This document shows, piece by piece, positions 44,346-58,109 of a stretch of 64,000 bases of DNA (position 1 is its first letter; each line of letters opens with the position of its first letter). The notes beneath the pieces are model-generated. The model made no database searches and was not told where the DNA came from. It saw only the letters and a list, made by a program, of their open reading frames with translations. Both the position numbers and the translations under genes were made by a program. The stretch comes from Paraescarpia echinospica (taxonomy: Eukaryota > Annelida > Polychaeta > Sabellida > Siboglinidae): positions 312,570-376,569 of the forward strand of contig CM034538.1 of assembly GCA_020002185.1 (NCBI GenBank), in the 5' to 3' direction.

Positions 44346-44351
44346 AATAAA
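44346..44351 (+). promoter_or_regulatory. Poly(A) signal AATAAA
   Basis: It lies 20 bp after the alternative stop at 44323-44325 and 158 bp after the TAG at 44186-44188. Confidence 0.6.
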
Positions 44352-44436
44352 CTGTGCAAACCTCATCTTGTGTCTTTTTCATAGTGTAATGCAAAGCATA
44401 TGTTGGGAACCTTACTAATAGTCTTACACTTCACAA

Positions 44437-44575
44437 GTATGTCTGTGTAGTTCAGTAGAGATGATAGCCACTTATGTCTGTGTAGTTCAGTAGAGATGAT
44501 AGCCACTTATGTCTGTGTAGTTCAGTACAGATATGTTAACCACTCATGTCTGTGTAGTTCAGTACAGAGATGTTA
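44437..44575. repeat. Tandem repeat of 36-37 bp
   Basis: Four units of tatgtctgtgtagttcagta plus gagatgatagccact. Confidence 0.9.
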
Positions 44576-46359
44576 ATGTACTCAGACCAACTAGTGGTGC
44601 AAACGAAACACTATGCTTTGACCAACACACGGCACGAATCGGACTCAGACCAACTAGTTGCGTAAACGAAACAGAAACTTAACCGATTACGCTGCACAAA
44701 TTGAACTCAGACCAACTAGTTGCGTAAACGAAACAGAAACTTAACCGATTACGCTGCACAAATTGAACTCAGACCAACTAGTGGTGCAAACGAAACACTA
44801 TGCTTTGACCAACACACGACACAAATCGAACTCAGATCAACTAGTTGCGTAAACGAAACAGAAACTTAACCGATTACGCTGCACAAATTGAACTCAGACC
44901 AACTAGTGGTGCAAACGAAACACTATGCTTTGACCAACACACGACACAAATCGAACTCAGATCAACTAGTTGCGTAAACGAAACAGAAACTTAACCGATT
45001 ACACTGCACGAATTGAACTCAGACCAACTAGTTGCAAACGAAACACTATGCTTTGACCAACACGACGAATTGAACTCAGACCAACTAGTTGGACAAACGA
45101 AACACTATTCTTTGACCAACACATGTCACAAATTGAACTCAGATCAACTAGTCACACAAACGAAACACTATGCTTTGACCAACACGCTGAACGAATCGAA
45201 CATTGAACTCAGACCAACTAGTTGCGCAAACGAAACACTGCTTTGACCAACACGTGTCACGAATTGAACTCAGACCAACTAGTTGTGCAAACGAAACAGA
45301 AACTTAACCGATTACGCTGCACAAATTGAACTCAGACCAACTAGTTGTACAAACGAAACACTATGCTTTGACCAACACGTGTCACGAATTGGACTTAGAT
45401 CAACTAGTTGGACAAACGAAACACTATGCTTTGACCAACACGTGTCACGAAAACGAAACACTATGCTTTGACCAACACGTGTCATGAATTGAACTTAGAT
45501 CAACTAGACACATCACACGAGACTATGTCCGAGATATGTTACGAGACTTCGGATGACACGTCACACGAGAGTCCCGACGAGACAAGAGACGAGACTATGA
45601 CCGATATATGTCACGAGACTACGGATGACACATCACACGAGACTATGGCCGAGATATTTCACGAGACTTCGGATCACACGAGACTACGGATGACACATCA
45701 CACAAGAGTACCGACGAGACACGAGTTATACAAACGAAACACTATGCTTTGACCAACACGTGTCACGAATTGAACTCAGACCAACTACGAATTGAACTCA
45801 GACCAACTAGTTGTGCAAACGAAACAGAAACTTAACCGATTACGCGGCACAAATTGAACTCAGACCAACTAGTTGTACAAACGAAACACTATGCTTTGAC
45901 CAACACGTGTCACGAATTGGACTTAGATCAACTAGTTGGACAAACGAAACACTATGCTTTGACCAACACGTGTCACGAAAACGAAACACTATGCTTTGAC
46001 CAACACGTGTCATGAATTGAACTTAGATCAACTAGACACATCACACGAGACTATGTCCGAGATATGTCACGAGACTTCGGATGACACGTCACACGAGAGT
46101 ACCGACGAGACAAGAGACGAGACTATGACCGAGATATGTCACGAGACTACGGATGACACATCACACGAGACTATGGCCGAGATATTTCACGAGACTTCGG
46201 ATCACGCGAGACTACGGATGACACATCACACAAGAGTACCGACGAGACACGAGTTATACAAACGAAACACTATGCTTTGACCAACACGTGTCACGAATTC
46301 AACTCAGACCAACTACGAATTGAACTCAGACCAACTAGTTGTGCAAACGAAACAGAAAC
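44576..46359. repeat. Satellite array with 528-bp higher-order period
   Basis: Monomers of about 60-65 bp share gaactcagaccaactagt, with two tail types: aaacagaaacttaaccgatt and aaacactatgctttgaccaa. From about 45260 a higher-order unit of 528 bp, which adds a cacgagact-type sub-block, repeats (45260-45787, 45788-46315), and a third copy is cut by the gap. Each monomer carries ACTAGT. Open frames across it (for example 45468-45752) are repeat artefacts. Confidence 0.92.
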
Positions 46360-47359
46360 NNNNNNNNNNNNNNNNNNNNNNNNNNNNNNNNNNNNNNNNN
46401 NNNNNNNNNNNNNNNNNNNNNNNNNNNNNNNNNNNNNNNNNNNNNNNNNNNNNNNNNNNNNNNNNNNNNNNNNNNNNNNNNNNNNNNNNNNNNNNNNNNN
46501 NNNNNNNNNNNNNNNNNNNNNNNNNNNNNNNNNNNNNNNNNNNNNNNNNNNNNNNNNNNNNNNNNNNNNNNNNNNNNNNNNNNNNNNNNNNNNNNNNNNN
46601 NNNNNNNNNNNNNNNNNNNNNNNNNNNNNNNNNNNNNNNNNNNNNNNNNNNNNNNNNNNNNNNNNNNNNNNNNNNNNNNNNNNNNNNNNNNNNNNNNNNN
46701 NNNNNNNNNNNNNNNNNNNNNNNNNNNNNNNNNNNNNNNNNNNNNNNNNNNNNNNNNNNNNNNNNNNNNNNNNNNNNNNNNNNNNNNNNNNNNNNNNNNN
46801 NNNNNNNNNNNNNNNNNNNNNNNNNNNNNNNNNNNNNNNNNNNNNNNNNNNNNNNNNNNNNNNNNNNNNNNNNNNNNNNNNNNNNNNNNNNNNNNNNNNN
46901 NNNNNNNNNNNNNNNNNNNNNNNNNNNNNNNNNNNNNNNNNNNNNNNNNNNNNNNNNNNNNNNNNNNNNNNNNNNNNNNNNNNNNNNNNNNNNNNNNNNN
47001 NNNNNNNNNNNNNNNNNNNNNNNNNNNNNNNNNNNNNNNNNNNNNNNNNNNNNNNNNNNNNNNNNNNNNNNNNNNNNNNNNNNNNNNNNNNNNNNNNNNN
47101 NNNNNNNNNNNNNNNNNNNNNNNNNNNNNNNNNNNNNNNNNNNNNNNNNNNNNNNNNNNNNNNNNNNNNNNNNNNNNNNNNNNNNNNNNNNNNNNNNNNN
47201 NNNNNNNNNNNNNNNNNNNNNNNNNNNNNNNNNNNNNNNNNNNNNNNNNNNNNNNNNNNNNNNNNNNNNNNNNNNNNNNNNNNNNNNNNNNNNNNNNNNN
47301 NNNNNNNNNNNNNNNNNNNNNNNNNNNNNNNNNNNNNNNNNNNNNNNNNNNNNNNNNNN
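46360..47359. other. Assembly gap, exactly 1000 N
   Basis: A round-number N run is a placeholder for a gap of unknown size. The left contig ends in satellite and the right contig starts in an interspersed repeat. Confidence 0.99.
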
Positions 47360-50300
47360 AAAAAATGGGCCAAGTGGCCCTGAAGTCCTTTGGACTAATA
47401 CGTTTATATGTGATCCCTGACCAAATGAGTGATAAGTCGGAAAAATGTTAACATTGTTTTCTTACATTCTTGTAAAGGTTGGGTAGGGTGCTTTACACGG
47501 TTTCAAAAATTATGACTGCTACAAAAATTGGTGAAGTTATGGAGCATTGAACATGGTAGGGGTCAAAAAATAACAAGTGGCCCTGAAGTCCTTTGGACTA
47601 ATACGTCTATATGTGACCCCGGCTGACCAGTGATAAGTTGAAAAAATTGTAACATTGTTTTCTTACATCCTTGTAAAGGTTTGGTAGGGTGCTTTTACAT
47701 GGTTTCACAAAGTATGACTGCTAAAAAAATTGGCGAAGTTATGGAGCATTGAACATGGTAGGGGTCAAAAAGTGAAAATGAAGAAAACGGCTGTTGAAGT
47801 TTTACATTACATATGCAAATGGATTACATGGAAATATTACATGCATGACATTCAAATGTGGCACACAGTATGTATGTTATGTTGCAACGATACACTGGAA
47901 GTATGAATGTGCTGCTACAAAAAAAATTCAAATTATGCCAGATTATGTCTTTATGTGTAAAACTAAGAGGACAGATTATTTGAGAGCATAAGGTAGACTC
48001 ACTGTTTGACACAGTTTAAAACCTACAGGGAACTGTCCAGCTTAACAGGGGTCTGTTGACACAAGCTTGTCTGCTCTGGCTGTGTGTGACCAATTAAATA
48101 TTAGTCAAGGCCTCAATGATACAAAGCAGAGTGGACAGTGGGCCAGGCAGTTTCTGGCACATTACACAAATCTACTCTAGTGGGCTCTGTCAGTTGAGGC
48201 AAGCCTCTGCCAGTGTCCAATTACAGATTAGTCATACCAGTCAGGCAGCCACAGTGAGGTGTGACAGATTTTCTGGGAAAGGGATTAGTTGAACAAAAGG
48301 ACTGTTAGCATAATAGATCATCTGCTGCAGCAGACAGTTTTAAAATGATTCAATCAAATACAGATTTCTCGTGCATAGTGGCAGTGCCCTAAGATGTCTA
48401 TGCAAAATTAGAGAAAAAGTTGCTGAACGGTTTCTGAGATACGGCAGCTAACGGCGGACGCAGAGTGATGGCAATAGTCCCTTGGACCTTTGGCCAAAGG
48501 ACTAAAAATGGGTCAGCTGGACGGTGATAGACCGTTTGAAATTGAAGCCTTTGTAAAACTTTTGTCTCGACTTCACCGAAGGCGGTGTCCTGCTGTCAGA
48601 ACTTCGAAGGTGTTACTCACCTAACTTACAAATATATAGGGAGCTAATGGAGAGGCCCAACATAATCCATAGCACTACAAAATGAAGTATCTGAAAGTCA
48701 CACTTCATATACTGAGTAACACATCTCGTACTGTCTCTCTGCACTGTCCAATAGTTTCCTATCACAACCCTCGTGTACAATATACCAAAGCTATATATTT
48801 CTAACACCACAACATATGTATTATCATTGGATAGGTAATTGAATAATCTTTCAGATGTAGCAGCAGAAAATGAAGCATACAAAAGTTACACCGCAAACAA
48901 TGACTTGCATTCACAAAATGTGATTCATTCAAAAATTATTGCTGTATAATAGTAGTTTGTCAAAATGTAAACAAACTCAAAGACAGTTGCAGCTTAGTGT
49001 CCACCAAGCAGTAGCAGAGCAGTTTTATAATAATAATAATCCACAAGTGGCAGTGATCTTCCTTTTATCATTCATGTGATGTTTATTGTGAGCAGGGCAG
49101 ACAAATGGTTATCATACGTAGACAGGTACAGAAAGAACTAAAATTTTCCATAAAAAGAACCACATACCTAAACAAAGCGAATGTAATAGGTGAATAACAG
49201 GCAGTGTTCAGATAGGGGTATTGGATGAATTGTATTTGTCTTGACACAAAAGGCTTTATTGTGCCTTAACTATGTCAACTCTTCTAATGGTTGACATTTG
49301 GTTGTTTCAGGTATTGTGAATCTGTAATTATTAGTCTATATTGATACAATTGATTTACACAGTACCATGTCTACACAAGGCATGGCAAGCGTAAACAGAA
49401 CAGTAGAATGCATTTGATATAAATAAAGTGTCGGATATTTCACTCTATAGTTGTCCAGAATATTAATTTTCTATGTTTGTCACCTACAGATGACAAAATA
49501 TTAATTTTCTGTTTGTCACCTACAGGTTTCTACAGACAATACATCTTTAACCAATAGACACCACAGTCACACCATTTTATAATAATTAAATGAACATCAA
49601 AATAAACACAACTTGCAATTATAGAAATCAATAGTTTTGAAGATACAGTTTAAAAGTGTTAGGCAACTGTTCAGTATAACAGGAGACAAGACACCACAGT
49701 CACACCATTTTATAATAATTAAATGAACATCAAAATAAACACAACTTGCAATTATAGAAAATCAATAGTTTTGAAGATACAGTTTAAAAGTGTTAGGCAA
49801 CTGTTCAGTCTAACAGGGATCAAGTGTGTCTACTCTGCCTGGGTGCTGTGACCAATGAAAGATTAGTCAAGGTCTCAATGGACTAGGCTGTAGAAATTAG
49901 TCACAACTACTACATCTACTGTTGGGGGTGGTCTCAAGGGCCCTTCTCAAAACCACATCACTAGATAATGTAAAACTTTTGCACTTTGGAGGCCCTAGGG
50001 AGCCCTTAAAATGATTCAATCAAATACAGATTTCTCGTGCATAGTGGCAGTGCAAAATTAGAGAAAAAGTTGCTGAACGGTTTCTGAGATACGGCAGCTA
50101 ACTGCAGACAGCGGACGCAGAGTGATGGCAATAGTCCCTTGGACCTTCGGCCAAAGGACTAAAAACAGAAGAGGGTGGTAGAAGCAGGATTCATACAGAA
50201 AATATGAAGTCAAATTCAAGAACATTCAAGAACATTTGGGGGAGAAATAGTACTTTTTCAAGAACCTTTTTAGGAGCGAACCGCTTGAAAGTTATACAAT

Positions 50301-50427
50301 AAAAACTTCAAACATGTTAGTTCAACAGTTTATTGATAAAGAACAGTTGTGGTACATAACCCTGGCTACCAAATACATTAACACAAGGTAACTGCAGGCC
50401 AGTGGTCACATCAGTGTGATTCACAGC

Positions 50428-51153
50428 TCACACTCCCTTGAGTGTGGCAAGTTTGGTTTCAAGGTCCTGCTTAACCACAACCAGTTCACTGCCCTTCAGT
50501 TTTGCCGACTGTCGCAGAGCATTGCTTTTGGCAACAAAGCTGAAGTCTCTCTTTTTCTCTACAGTGATGGCAAATTCATCAGCGCACTTGGTGAGTTCAC
50601 TGATGTCTGTTTCCAGTTGATGGCGCTTGGCTTTGAGGTCGTCAACCTCATCAATCACACATGTTCTCTTCTTTGACCCAACTTCACCCAGCCTCTTCTG
50701 GCGAGCCTCCTCAAGATACGCTGTGTACCTTGAGCGTGAGGCACGGCACGATACCAGCAGTTCCTAGTTGATGTCAACGGCCATGATGCCACCGACTGAG
50801 GTGAGATAGTCATTCACAAGACGTTCTGCAATGAATGTCTCATGGCACATGTTGGTCCGCTCCATCTGCTTGTTTACGGAAAATCCTCGCTCTACACATG
50901 TGTTGTCTGCAAAAAACTGATGTAGGAGTGTTGCGCTTGCGCTAGATTGCTGCTGCATATGCTTCTTGTGTTGGTCGGATTTCGAGTGGCTTTCCAAAGC
51001 GTACTTGTCGACATTCGCAATGTTCAGTCGTTTCTTGCAAAGATTGCACATTGCGACCTTGTCACCTGTGCGATCTTTTGCTACCCAATCTTTAAATTTT
51101 GCATGAACCAACCATTCGTCGCGAAACTTACAATTTCCGTGTTGACGAGGCAT
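50428..51153 (-). pseudogene. hAT transposase remnant, second copy
   Basis: Same structure, in-frame TAG (50764-50766) and ends as the copy at 34282-35007. Confidence 0.75.
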
Positions 51154-51673
51154 GATCACAAACGTCGTAACATGTGCAAATTCAAAAGCCGGAATGAGTT
51201 TCGAAATTAAAAATGATGGCGTAGTGTAGAAAATAAAAAGAGAACACGGCTCTAATTGGTCAATCACTCCTGAACGAACCAATATAAAACGTTGTAGGCT
51301 TGTAGCACTAGCCTATTTCATGTGGCGCCATCTACTGAATCAAGTAACCACCAATTTGTCATCTCCGCCATTTTTATTTACAATCCGCCGATTTTTAAGA
51401 CAAACATTAGTAAGTTACTGTAACGATTGTTTGACAAAATGCTAGTAAAGATTATATCGTCATACAACTCGCTATCAATGTGCTTGAAAATTCTGGAAAA
51501 TCGGATTCAAGAACATTCAGTCAAATTCAAGAACATTCGAGGGTACTCGAACGAAAAAACGAAATTCAAGAACATTCGAGACTTTTGGCGACCTGTGCGA
51601 ACCCTGGGTAGAAGAGATAGGGTCAAGAGAGTTCTTGAAATAGAGGGGTGAACAGCCAAGAATTTTAACTTAC

Positions 51674-54600
51674 TCAATTTTGTTGGACTCGTAAGAATGA
51701 ACAAACTTGCTCCACTCTCCCACTATCTTGAATGTTTCTGGCTGGTATTTTGTGAGGTTGTGGTGCATGTCTTTGTAGGCCACCTGCACAAACATGGACA
51801 TAATTTACAACATGCCTTCAGAACATTTACAATTTACAACATGCCTTCAGAACATTTACATAATTTACAACATGCCTCGTGAAGAAAAACATCAGTCACA
51901 AGATGCCTCCTGAATAAACATTTGTCATTTACAACATCCTTCAAAATGACTACTGGACAACACCACACAGACTTGAAGTAATCAATTTTGTTGCTTATCA
52001 ATGCTTGATGAAGAGCATTTACAAGTAACTGTACCTTAACACACACATCAGAAATAGCTATATAGCTATCATACATTCCTGGCACTCTGGGATATAGCTA
52101 TCATACATTCCTGTCAATCTGGGATATTGCTATCATACATTCCTGGCACTCTGGGATATAGCTATCATACATTCCTGTCAATCTGGGATATTGCTATCAT
52201 ACATTCCTGGTAAGCTGGGATATAGCTATCATACATTCCTGGCAATATGTGATATAGCTATCATATATTCCTGGTAATCTGGGATATAGCTATCATACAT
52301 TCCTGGCAATCTGGGATATAGCTATCATACATTCCTGTCAATCTGGGATATAGCTATCATACATTCCTGGTTAGCTGGGATATAGCTATCATGCATTCCT
52401 GGTAAGCTGGGATATAGCTATCATACATTCCTGGTAAGCTGGGATATAGCTATCATACATTCCTGGTAAGCTGGGATATAGCTATCATACATTCCTGCCT
52501 TGACTGCATTGATAGTAGGGCTCCACGCCTGGGTATGTTTTTTAATTAGACAATGATGGTTTTCTATTCGTCGACTGTCTTTTATGATGCCCTATTTGTG
52601 AAACTCTATCAGTTGACTTTTGACTCACCTTGTTGGCAGCCGTCACGTCGACAACCACTTCATCGGCATCAAGATTTTTACTCTCAAACAGGTAGTCAGC
52701 ATGAGCAAGGTGGAATGCATCTACACCCTTTTCCATCCAAAACTTGAGGGTTTTCTGTTAAAGCCACACAATAAAAAAGGTAAGTGCTAGTTTTTACACA
52801 GCACAGTATCCAGTCCTTAGGACTGCTCAAAGCGCTTTACACTTTACTCCATGGCAGACCTGTTCAATCAAACACCATCTCGACTTCTATGAGAAGCTTT
52901 CAGCCACACTGCAATTAATGCACGAAGACTACATCAAATCTACATAATACTGGGTCGTCTTAGACACCAGGAAGAAGGCACCAACGGCTTTAGTCTCTTC
53001 TGAAAGTCGGACAGAGAGGGGTGAACGAAACTGCACAAGTTTTGACACTGCAGTAAGTTTGTACGTGTATATGAAGTCTGGTCGGCACGACTCAGATGGG
53101 CGATCTACCACCAAGCAACTGCACCCCTGTTATAGGCATGTAAGACAGCAGCATCTCACCCACTTCTGACAGCAGCACCTCACCCACTTCTGACAGCAGC
53201 ATCTCACCCATTTCTGACAGCAGCACCTCACCCACAATCATTTTTTATGTACATGTTAATTCCAATTATATGTATCGCAGTTTCCTTGTAACCCGGCCAA
53301 TCTTGAAACCTGGCCATATCTAAATAATTCTACTGTCAGCACATCCAGTGACATACAAATGCTTGCTACAATGGTAAATGCTATGTCAGTCAGACAGCAT
53401 AATGGCAGTACCAAGATAGAAACTGGAGTCTACTACAACTCACCTGCAGTTCGGAGACAACCACCGTGTTGCGTAGATTCAAGTCCGGCTGGTCAGGGAA
53501 GAACTGGTGCAGATAGAACTCCTGTCTCAGGTCGTCAAAGGTCCACGCAGACTCACCATAGATGTTCCTCTGGCAAACAAACACAGCACTCGGTTCACGA
53601 GCTACATCACTGCAAGTGGCTGGTTCTTCAGGTCATGACGTTTTAAACTGACCATGCCTGTTTAACTCTTTACTGCGCAAATGAGCCAAAACAGCCCAAT
53701 GAACTCACTGCTCCTAGGCCTTTCATTTACCTCAGTCAAATCCTACTTTTACATTAGTTAACCAGTTGAACCTGGTGATCTAGGCTATACAAAGGTCAAG
53801 GGTACATGTGCTTTCGCTATCTTTTGAAAAGAATTTTGTTTGTGAATAGGGTTTATTTGGAGATAAGCTGAGTTGTGTTCAACAAAATGAACTCGACATC
53901 GCACTCCATTTAGCAGTTTGTATTGAGGTCATTTTCCGTCAATTTCAGATATCGATGTCTGCGGCATCAGTAACGTTGACAACAGTCAAAGTTGCTGTAA
54001 TATGGTCCAACTTTAATGAACCACATAAATAATAAACTCACCCAGTTGTTTGGCGGCTGTTTCACGGTGCCCTTAACAGTGCCAGGATGCCACACGTAGA
54101 AGTTCGCATATGGGTTCGTCTTGCTCTTGCGACTTTCCTTGAACCACATGTGTTTCTTGCTTGTGTGGTTTGGCACAAAATCAATGATTAACTTCATTCC
54201 TGCATTCAGAGAAATGCAATGCATTCTTTATATCTAGTTAACGTTATTAAATTAATAGTTCCGCATGACTGTTACATGTAATCGTTAGATCAATGAGTCA
54301 GAGACATTCACCCTCCAAGGAGGTTCCGAGACTCAATGATTCATTGGCTGACGAGCTGTCTGCAACATGAATCAAACAATTTAAATATAGTACTAGAACC
54401 GGGAATCTTCGCTCAACATACCAAACTGAAATCCGTGTAAACCTACAAATCAGGTAATACCAACCTAGTTGGTCATAATAGCCAACAAATAAATATATTT
54501 CTTATTCGTCACTAGATGTTGTTTTACATGCCACCAGAAGTGCTCATGAAATGTCCTTGGTAAAATTAAGACCTGCACCTGGAGTAGCTGCTGCAGAAGC

Positions 54601-56222
54601 AGTAACTTTTGAGTTACTGGTCTGGCTGATGAGAACCTTTGTCAGTGGGAGGCAAAACAAAATATTGATAGCGACAGCAACACAAACCTTTCTTGTGCAT
54701 TGCCTTGACAAGATCCTCGAAGTCTTTCATGGTGCCATAGCGTTCATCAATGGCAGTGTGGTTGACGACATTGTAACCTGCATCAACCATGTCGGACGGG
54801 AAGAGAGGGTTTACCCACAATGCATCAACACCCAGGTCGCTTTGCAAGTAGTTCAGCTTCTTGGTTATGCCTGTGAGTAAAAACAAGTCAAAATGTATTC
54901 AACAACAACCTCAAAATCTAATCCAAGTAAATAATACTGAGAATTTTGTTTAGCCTTTGTTACCTTTATTAGATACTTAGATACAACAAAAATTGCCGTG
55001 TTTCTCTACAGTTTTTCAAATTTCTTCAATTCTTGGCCCACAGACAACAGCCGTGCGAACAACAAATTGAACAATGACCTCATGACCTTTCTTGTGTATG
55101 TAAATAACATCCCGGAACACGTTGATAGTGAATTTAGGATGTTTGCAGACGATATGAAATCTGGAGAGCCTTGATGACTGATTTCGATCATACAGCATTA
55201 CAATTTACAGCAGGACATAAACAAGTTGTGTGAGTGGATTAGACATTGGCTACTAAAATTCCATGTTGGCAAGTGCAAGTAGTAGTAACCCGCACTACCA
55301 GTACACAATGATTGGTAATAACGAAGAGACAATACTTGACAAATATACAGAGAAAGATCTAGGTGTGTGGACATCCAACAATATGAAGCCATCTCTACAA
55401 TGCTGAAAAGCAGCAGCAGAGACAGAGTGGTTAAACACTGGAATGACTTAAAAATTCTGTTATAACTGCCACAACAACCAATGCCTTTAAGGCCAGATTA
55501 GATAAGATATTGGAAAGCCAATGCAAAGGAAAGGATATATATGGAATAAATCAAGCCCAGCTTGTAATTATCCATTAATCTTAACTTAAGTGTAAACACA
55601 CAATGTGACTATATGTATTAGTACTACTACTCTATTAATCTGATATGTGCACACTGCACTGCGCGATCTACAGATGGGTGCGCCAACAAGCCATCCCTAG
55701 ATTGCGCAGCGCATTCTGAAGACAGCGTAAATCCACCAAACGCGCCCCAACCACTCATTTACATATGTATGGGGTAATGGTTAACGTCACTAAGGCCAAC
55801 ATCTTACCGTTAATGTCGCCAATGCCGTTGTTATCTGTATCGAGGAAGGAGCGTGGTAAGATCTGGTAGACGTTTGCTTTCTGCACCCACGTCATTTCAG
55901 GTTCTTCTGGACATCCCGGGGTTAAGACAATGATAAGGACAGCGGCAATGAGCATGGCGAACCAAATCACCCAGAAAACCAGCAAAAGAGAGCGGCGAAT
56001 TTTCAACCAGAATGGATCGTCAGCAAACGCCATCAATTCTTGTTTGGTTAGCCCAGTAAACTGGGCCTTACTGATACTCGAATCCTTCGAACCGTCAATT
56101 TTAACGCTGGGATACATCTCTTCCGATCCGTTTATGAAACACGTTTTCTCGGCGTCAACGTCTTCCATTGCGTCAGGTTTTGACGTATTTGACGCCATGT
56201 TGTCGCCTTTATCGAGACTCAT
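51674..56222 (-). CDS. SLC3A1-like: Second copy of the SLC3A-like gene, exons 1-6 only
   Basis: Exons on the minus strand are 55808-56222, 54688-54870, 54042-54199, 53444-53569, 52629-52754 and 51674-51783, identical in arrangement and reading frame to exons 1-6 of the complete gene. Exons 7-10 are absent because the copy ends at the gap, so it stops after ESNKI. It is best read as the other haplotype of the same gene, not a paralogue: introns are as similar as exons and differ by a single indel. If it were a real tandem duplicate, the product would lack the C-terminal third of the ectodomain. Confidence 0.85.
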
Positions 56223-57375
56223 GTTTGACTTCGCAGTTTCGCACCCACGCACTGCCAGTATTGGTGTAGAAACGAATAATTCTTACGCAGCACAGACTTG
56301 CTGAAGGTCAACTCCCCTACAGCCTCGTTATGGATTGCCACAAAAATAGCCCACTATCACGCCGCGATCACGCTTCGCAGAGAAATGGGCTAATAACTGT
56401 GGCACCACCTAATGGATGGTGCAGAGAGGATCTAGACTCACTTCGGTCTAGGTTATGTGAGGTGGCAGCACCAAGCATCAAGCATTCCAGGTGGGGCGAC
56501 GGTTGTTGAAAAGAAAGAATTTTAAACAAGGGTTAGGCCTGGCTAACTTTAACCGATATTAAGAAACTTGCAAAAAAGGCAAGCATGACCACCAGGACAA
56601 ATGTTGCACAACATTCAAGTCAAGCCAAGTCAAATAGTTTATTCAAACAATTCGAACACGATGAATGCACAATTTAATTATTAATGTATAATTCTACTCT
56701 GCAACATAAATATACAATTAATGCAAATTTGTAGGATGCGTGCATGTTACCCCATATTTCTACACAATACAATAAATACGGCAAAACATAGTGGAATATG
56801 GCATGTACATGCATTCAGTTGTTTAAGCAAACAACTATTTTTGAAATGCCATTATCGAGGGTTTAAGGGCAAAAAATGGTAAACGCGCCATTTCTGAAAT
56901 TTCACCCGAACAGGGATGAGTAGTGGAAAGCGAGCAAGTCACATTTTATATTAAAGGAACTAAAAACAAGGCACTAGCTAAAATCCATTTCCATGTGTGC
57001 ACAAAATAATATAAACGTATAACATTGTATGGAACATTTAATTGGCAACATAAAAACATACAGAAAATACATTTATTGAATAAATCACATTTTAAATCCG
57101 TTTGTGTTGCGATTCCCGCGGAAAGTTGAGATTTAATTAGCTAGGCGATCACGTGGTATTGTTACGTCATAGTAGAGGTAAACCCGCAAGAACCGGCCCT
57201 TTCGATGCACCAGGTCAGTTGCACGGCGTGTAATGTGGAATGATTAACTTATTGAGTTCTGATTTTTTTATGGAAATAAAAATATACAGCAGGATGTAAT
57301 ATAATATGAATTCAAGTAATAGGGTTTGTTATCCCCGTTAACAAAGATTCAATAAATATTAATTTTCATGTTTTG

Positions 57376-57420
<45 letters not shown>

Positions 57421-58057
57421 TCTCTTTCATTTCGAATTCATAAGATATTCCAACATTATGTACAAATCTCCATTTAAACTCTGAGGATAAAATACTAATC
57501 TCAAGAATCTTGTTGGTTGTGTCAACACCAACAACATGGATAGGCCCTATATATAGGGTTTATCGATATATCGCTTTTTGCCCTGAAATACTTCATATGA
57601 TCAACATTTATTTTTATGTTTTGCCTGTAAATTGTAAACTATGCAGTTACATATACACATCAGTTCAACAGTTATTTTGGCTTTGTGCTTGGACAAGCGA
57701 CGGAGCGTAGGTTTACCGTTTCATATAATGTATACTTTCCAAAAGAATAATGAAGTTTCTTGAATAGAAATAAACATATCTAATGTCATGTTACATGATA
57801 TCTGGACGTAAATCGATTAAAACAAACTGTTTTGCTGCATTGTTGTTAGTTGTGATGTATTTATATTGTTATGAACAAGGTTGAACTTCAGGTGATGCGG
57901 CAGCGCCGTAGGGGCTTACTTCCTGCATTGAAGACCAATATTTAACCAACTCTGATATATCAACCCATTCATTTCTTTCTTTCTGTTTCTTTCTTTCTTT
58001 AATTATTTCTTTTTTGTCATTTGTTTGTTTGTTTATTCATTTATTTAAATTTATTTC

Positions 58058-58093
<36 letters not shown>

Positions 58094-58109
58094 ACATCAG
58101 TAAACAGTT

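Noticed and set aside
45013..46359. Open frames of 60-95 codons repeating MNSDQL/ETLCFDQH/HETSDDTSHE motifs
   Set aside because: They are translations of the satellite monomers; the same frames recur with the DNA period and have no independent start or splice signals.
46277..47451. Open frames of over 360 codons across the gap
   Set aside because: Made of N; no sequence supports them.
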